Assembly: GCF_014652235.1 (NCBI RefSeq)
Contig: NZ_BMYK01000003.1
Span: forward strand, 322,547-386,546
Reading direction: 5' to 3'
DNA from: Pseudorhodoferax aquiterrae
GTDB taxonomy: Bacteria > Pseudomonadota > Gammaproteobacteria > Burkholderiales > Burkholderiaceae_C
Length of the DNA stretch: 64,000 nt
Every line of letters starts with the position of its first letter. Within the stretch, counting starts at the first letter, position 1. The notes below the pieces were generated by a model, which saw only the letters and a program-made list of their open reading frames with translations, was not told the origin of the DNA and made no database searches. Below, one piece after another: positions 63,120-64,000 of this stretch. A program made the position numbers and the translations under genes.

Positions 63120-63275
63120 GTAATCAAATCAATGACTTAGCTAGCAGAATCGCAGCGCCATAAAAGGGTAAAAATCGTTAAAAAAGAAGTACTTAGCACG
63201 AATATTCAATGTACGTGTTGAGCTTCTCGACTTCGACCCACTGGCTGCATACACAGGTACGCCCTGGTACGCGTT

Positions 63276-64000
63276 TCACAGGATATAGCGCGACAGATCC
63301 TCGTCGCGGCTCAGCGCCTCCAGACGTGCATTGACGTAGGCGGCATCGACGACGACCGTCTGTCCGCCCAGTTTGGCAGCCTCGAAGCTGACCTCGTCCA
63401 GCAGCCGCTCGAGCACCGTGGACAGGCGGCGCGCGCCGATGTTCTCGGTGCGTTCGTTGACCTCGTAGGCGATGTGGGCCAGCCGCGTGACGCCCTCGGG
63501 CGTGAACTCCAGCGTGACGTTCTCGGTCGCCAGCAGCGCCTGGTACTGGCGCACCAGCGAGGCGTGGGTCTGCGTGAGGATGGCCTCGAAGTCCTGGACC
63601 GACAGCGACTGCAGTTCCACCCGGATCGGAAAGCGCCCCTGCAGCTCGGGGATCAGGTCGCTGGGCTTGGACAGATGGAACGCGCCCGAGGCGATGAACA
63701 GGATGTGGTCGGTCCGCACCACGCCGTACTTGGTCGTCACGGCCGTGCCCTCGACCAGCGGCAGCAGGTCGCGCTGCACGCCCTGGCGCGAGACCTCGCC
63801 GGCCTGCCCTTCGCTGCGCGAGGTGACCTTGTCGATCTCGTCGATGAAGACGATGCCGTTCTGCTCGGCGTTGTGCACGGCCTCGAGCTTGATCTCCTCC
63901 TCGTTGACGAGCTTGGCGGCTTCTTCCTCGGTCAAGAGCTTCATGGCCTCGCCGATGCGCAGCTTGCGCGTCTTGCGCTTGTGCTGGCCCATCTGGCTGA
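63276..64000 (-). CDS. hslU: HslU ATPase subunit, C-terminal part
   Basis: HslU (ClpY) is the AAA+ unfoldase of the HslUV protease. Only the last 241 residues lie in the window; the frame runs off the right edge. Visible are [14 protein letters not shown] (Walker B region), [13 protein letters not shown], the sensor segment [29 protein letters not shown] and the C-terminal ending SRYIL that inserts into HslV. In E. coli the protein has 443 residues. It precedes the dcw cluster, with about 280 bases between the two genes. Confidence 0.97.
   Translation of the reverse strand, partial: SQMGQHKRKTRKLRIGEAMKLLTEEEAAKLVNEEEIKLEAVHNAEQNGIVFIDEIDKVTSRSEGQAGEVSRQGVQRDLLPLVEGTAVTTKYGVVRTDHILFIASGAFHLSKPSDLIPELQGRFPIRVELQSLSVQDFEAILTQTHASLVRQYQALLATENVTLEFTPEGVTRLAHIAYEVNERTENIGARRLSTVLERLLDEVSFEAAKLGGQTVVVDAAYVNARLEALSRDEDLSRYIL

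Overview
The window is GC-rich, tightly packed chromosomal DNA from a betaproteobacterium, most likely a Comamonadaceae (Burkholderiales) relative of Acidovorax, Variovorax or Hydrogenophaga. The reasons are the strong G/C third-position codon bias, the gene orders (accBC-prmA-zinc ribbon, rnb-tonB-aroE-mtgA, a complete dcw cluster ending ftsZ-lpxC), an ATP-cone-bearing NrdA, a lysine/alanine-rich histone H1-like protein, and a dispersed hairpin repeat that I associate with this family. It is core genome with small accessory insertions; no prophage, IS transposase, CRISPR array, rRNA or tRNA was seen.

Layout. 0-4.3 kb: the end of a QseG-like lipoprotein gene, a GlrR/QseF-type sigma-54 activator gene and, behind three dyad sites and a near-consensus -24/-12 promoter, opgH. 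4.4-9.5 kb: a nucleoside-phosphorylase-like lipoprotein with a LysR regulator, a Tat-exported phosphoesterase and a PEP-CTERM protein. 9.5-15.8 kb: ffh (minus), then ccsA-like, a small zinc-motif protein, pilS, pilR and ampD. 15.8-21.2 kb: nrdA-nrdB behind a pair of NrdR-like boxes, then the H1-like protein. 21.2-30.5 kb: mostly minus strand, with a PfkB kinase, DUF3426 protein, prmA, accC, accB, a TlpA-like protein, an unknown gene divergent from mpl, a small unknown gene and aroG. aroG is preceded by an aromatic-rich leader peptide and an intrinsic terminator. 30.5-36 kb: tldD, rodA, a diguanylate cyclase and a cyclase-family protein. 36-44 kb, plus strand: YqiA-like esterase, RNase II-like, TonB-like, aroE, mtgA, plsC-like, cdsA-like, ruvC and yefM-yoeB, then a 266-bp inverted-repeat element. 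44.2-63 kb, minus strand: the dcw cluster from mraZ through rsmH, ftsL, ftsI, murEF, mraY, murD, ftsW, murG, murC, ddlB, ftsQAZ to lpxC and a tiny membrane protein. The end of hslU closes the window.

How it works together. Most of the window serves the envelope: peptidoglycan precursors (murC-G, ddlB, mraY), polymerisation (ftsW, ftsI, rodA, mtgA), recycling (mpl, ampD), phospholipid and lipid A synthesis (plsC-like, cdsA-like, lpxC, accBC) and periplasmic glucan (opgH). Long runs joined by ATGA or GTGA overlaps imply translational coupling.

Most interesting points: (1) a candidate ribosome-mediated attenuator on aroG whose 24-codon leader carries F-Y-F-A-Y-F-W-F; (2) a GlrR-sigma-54 circuit apparently controlling opgH; (3) a recurrent -10-like hexamer 6-8 bases before ATG, implying leaderless mRNAs for several genes including the aroG leader; (4) a 29-codon relic of the murC start wedged by ATGA overlaps between murG and murC; (5) a nested-hairpin MITE-like element with 30-bp perfect ends flanked by CTAG; (6) a recombination-like low-GC3 patch inside rsmH; (7) a 65-residue acidic insert in MurD.
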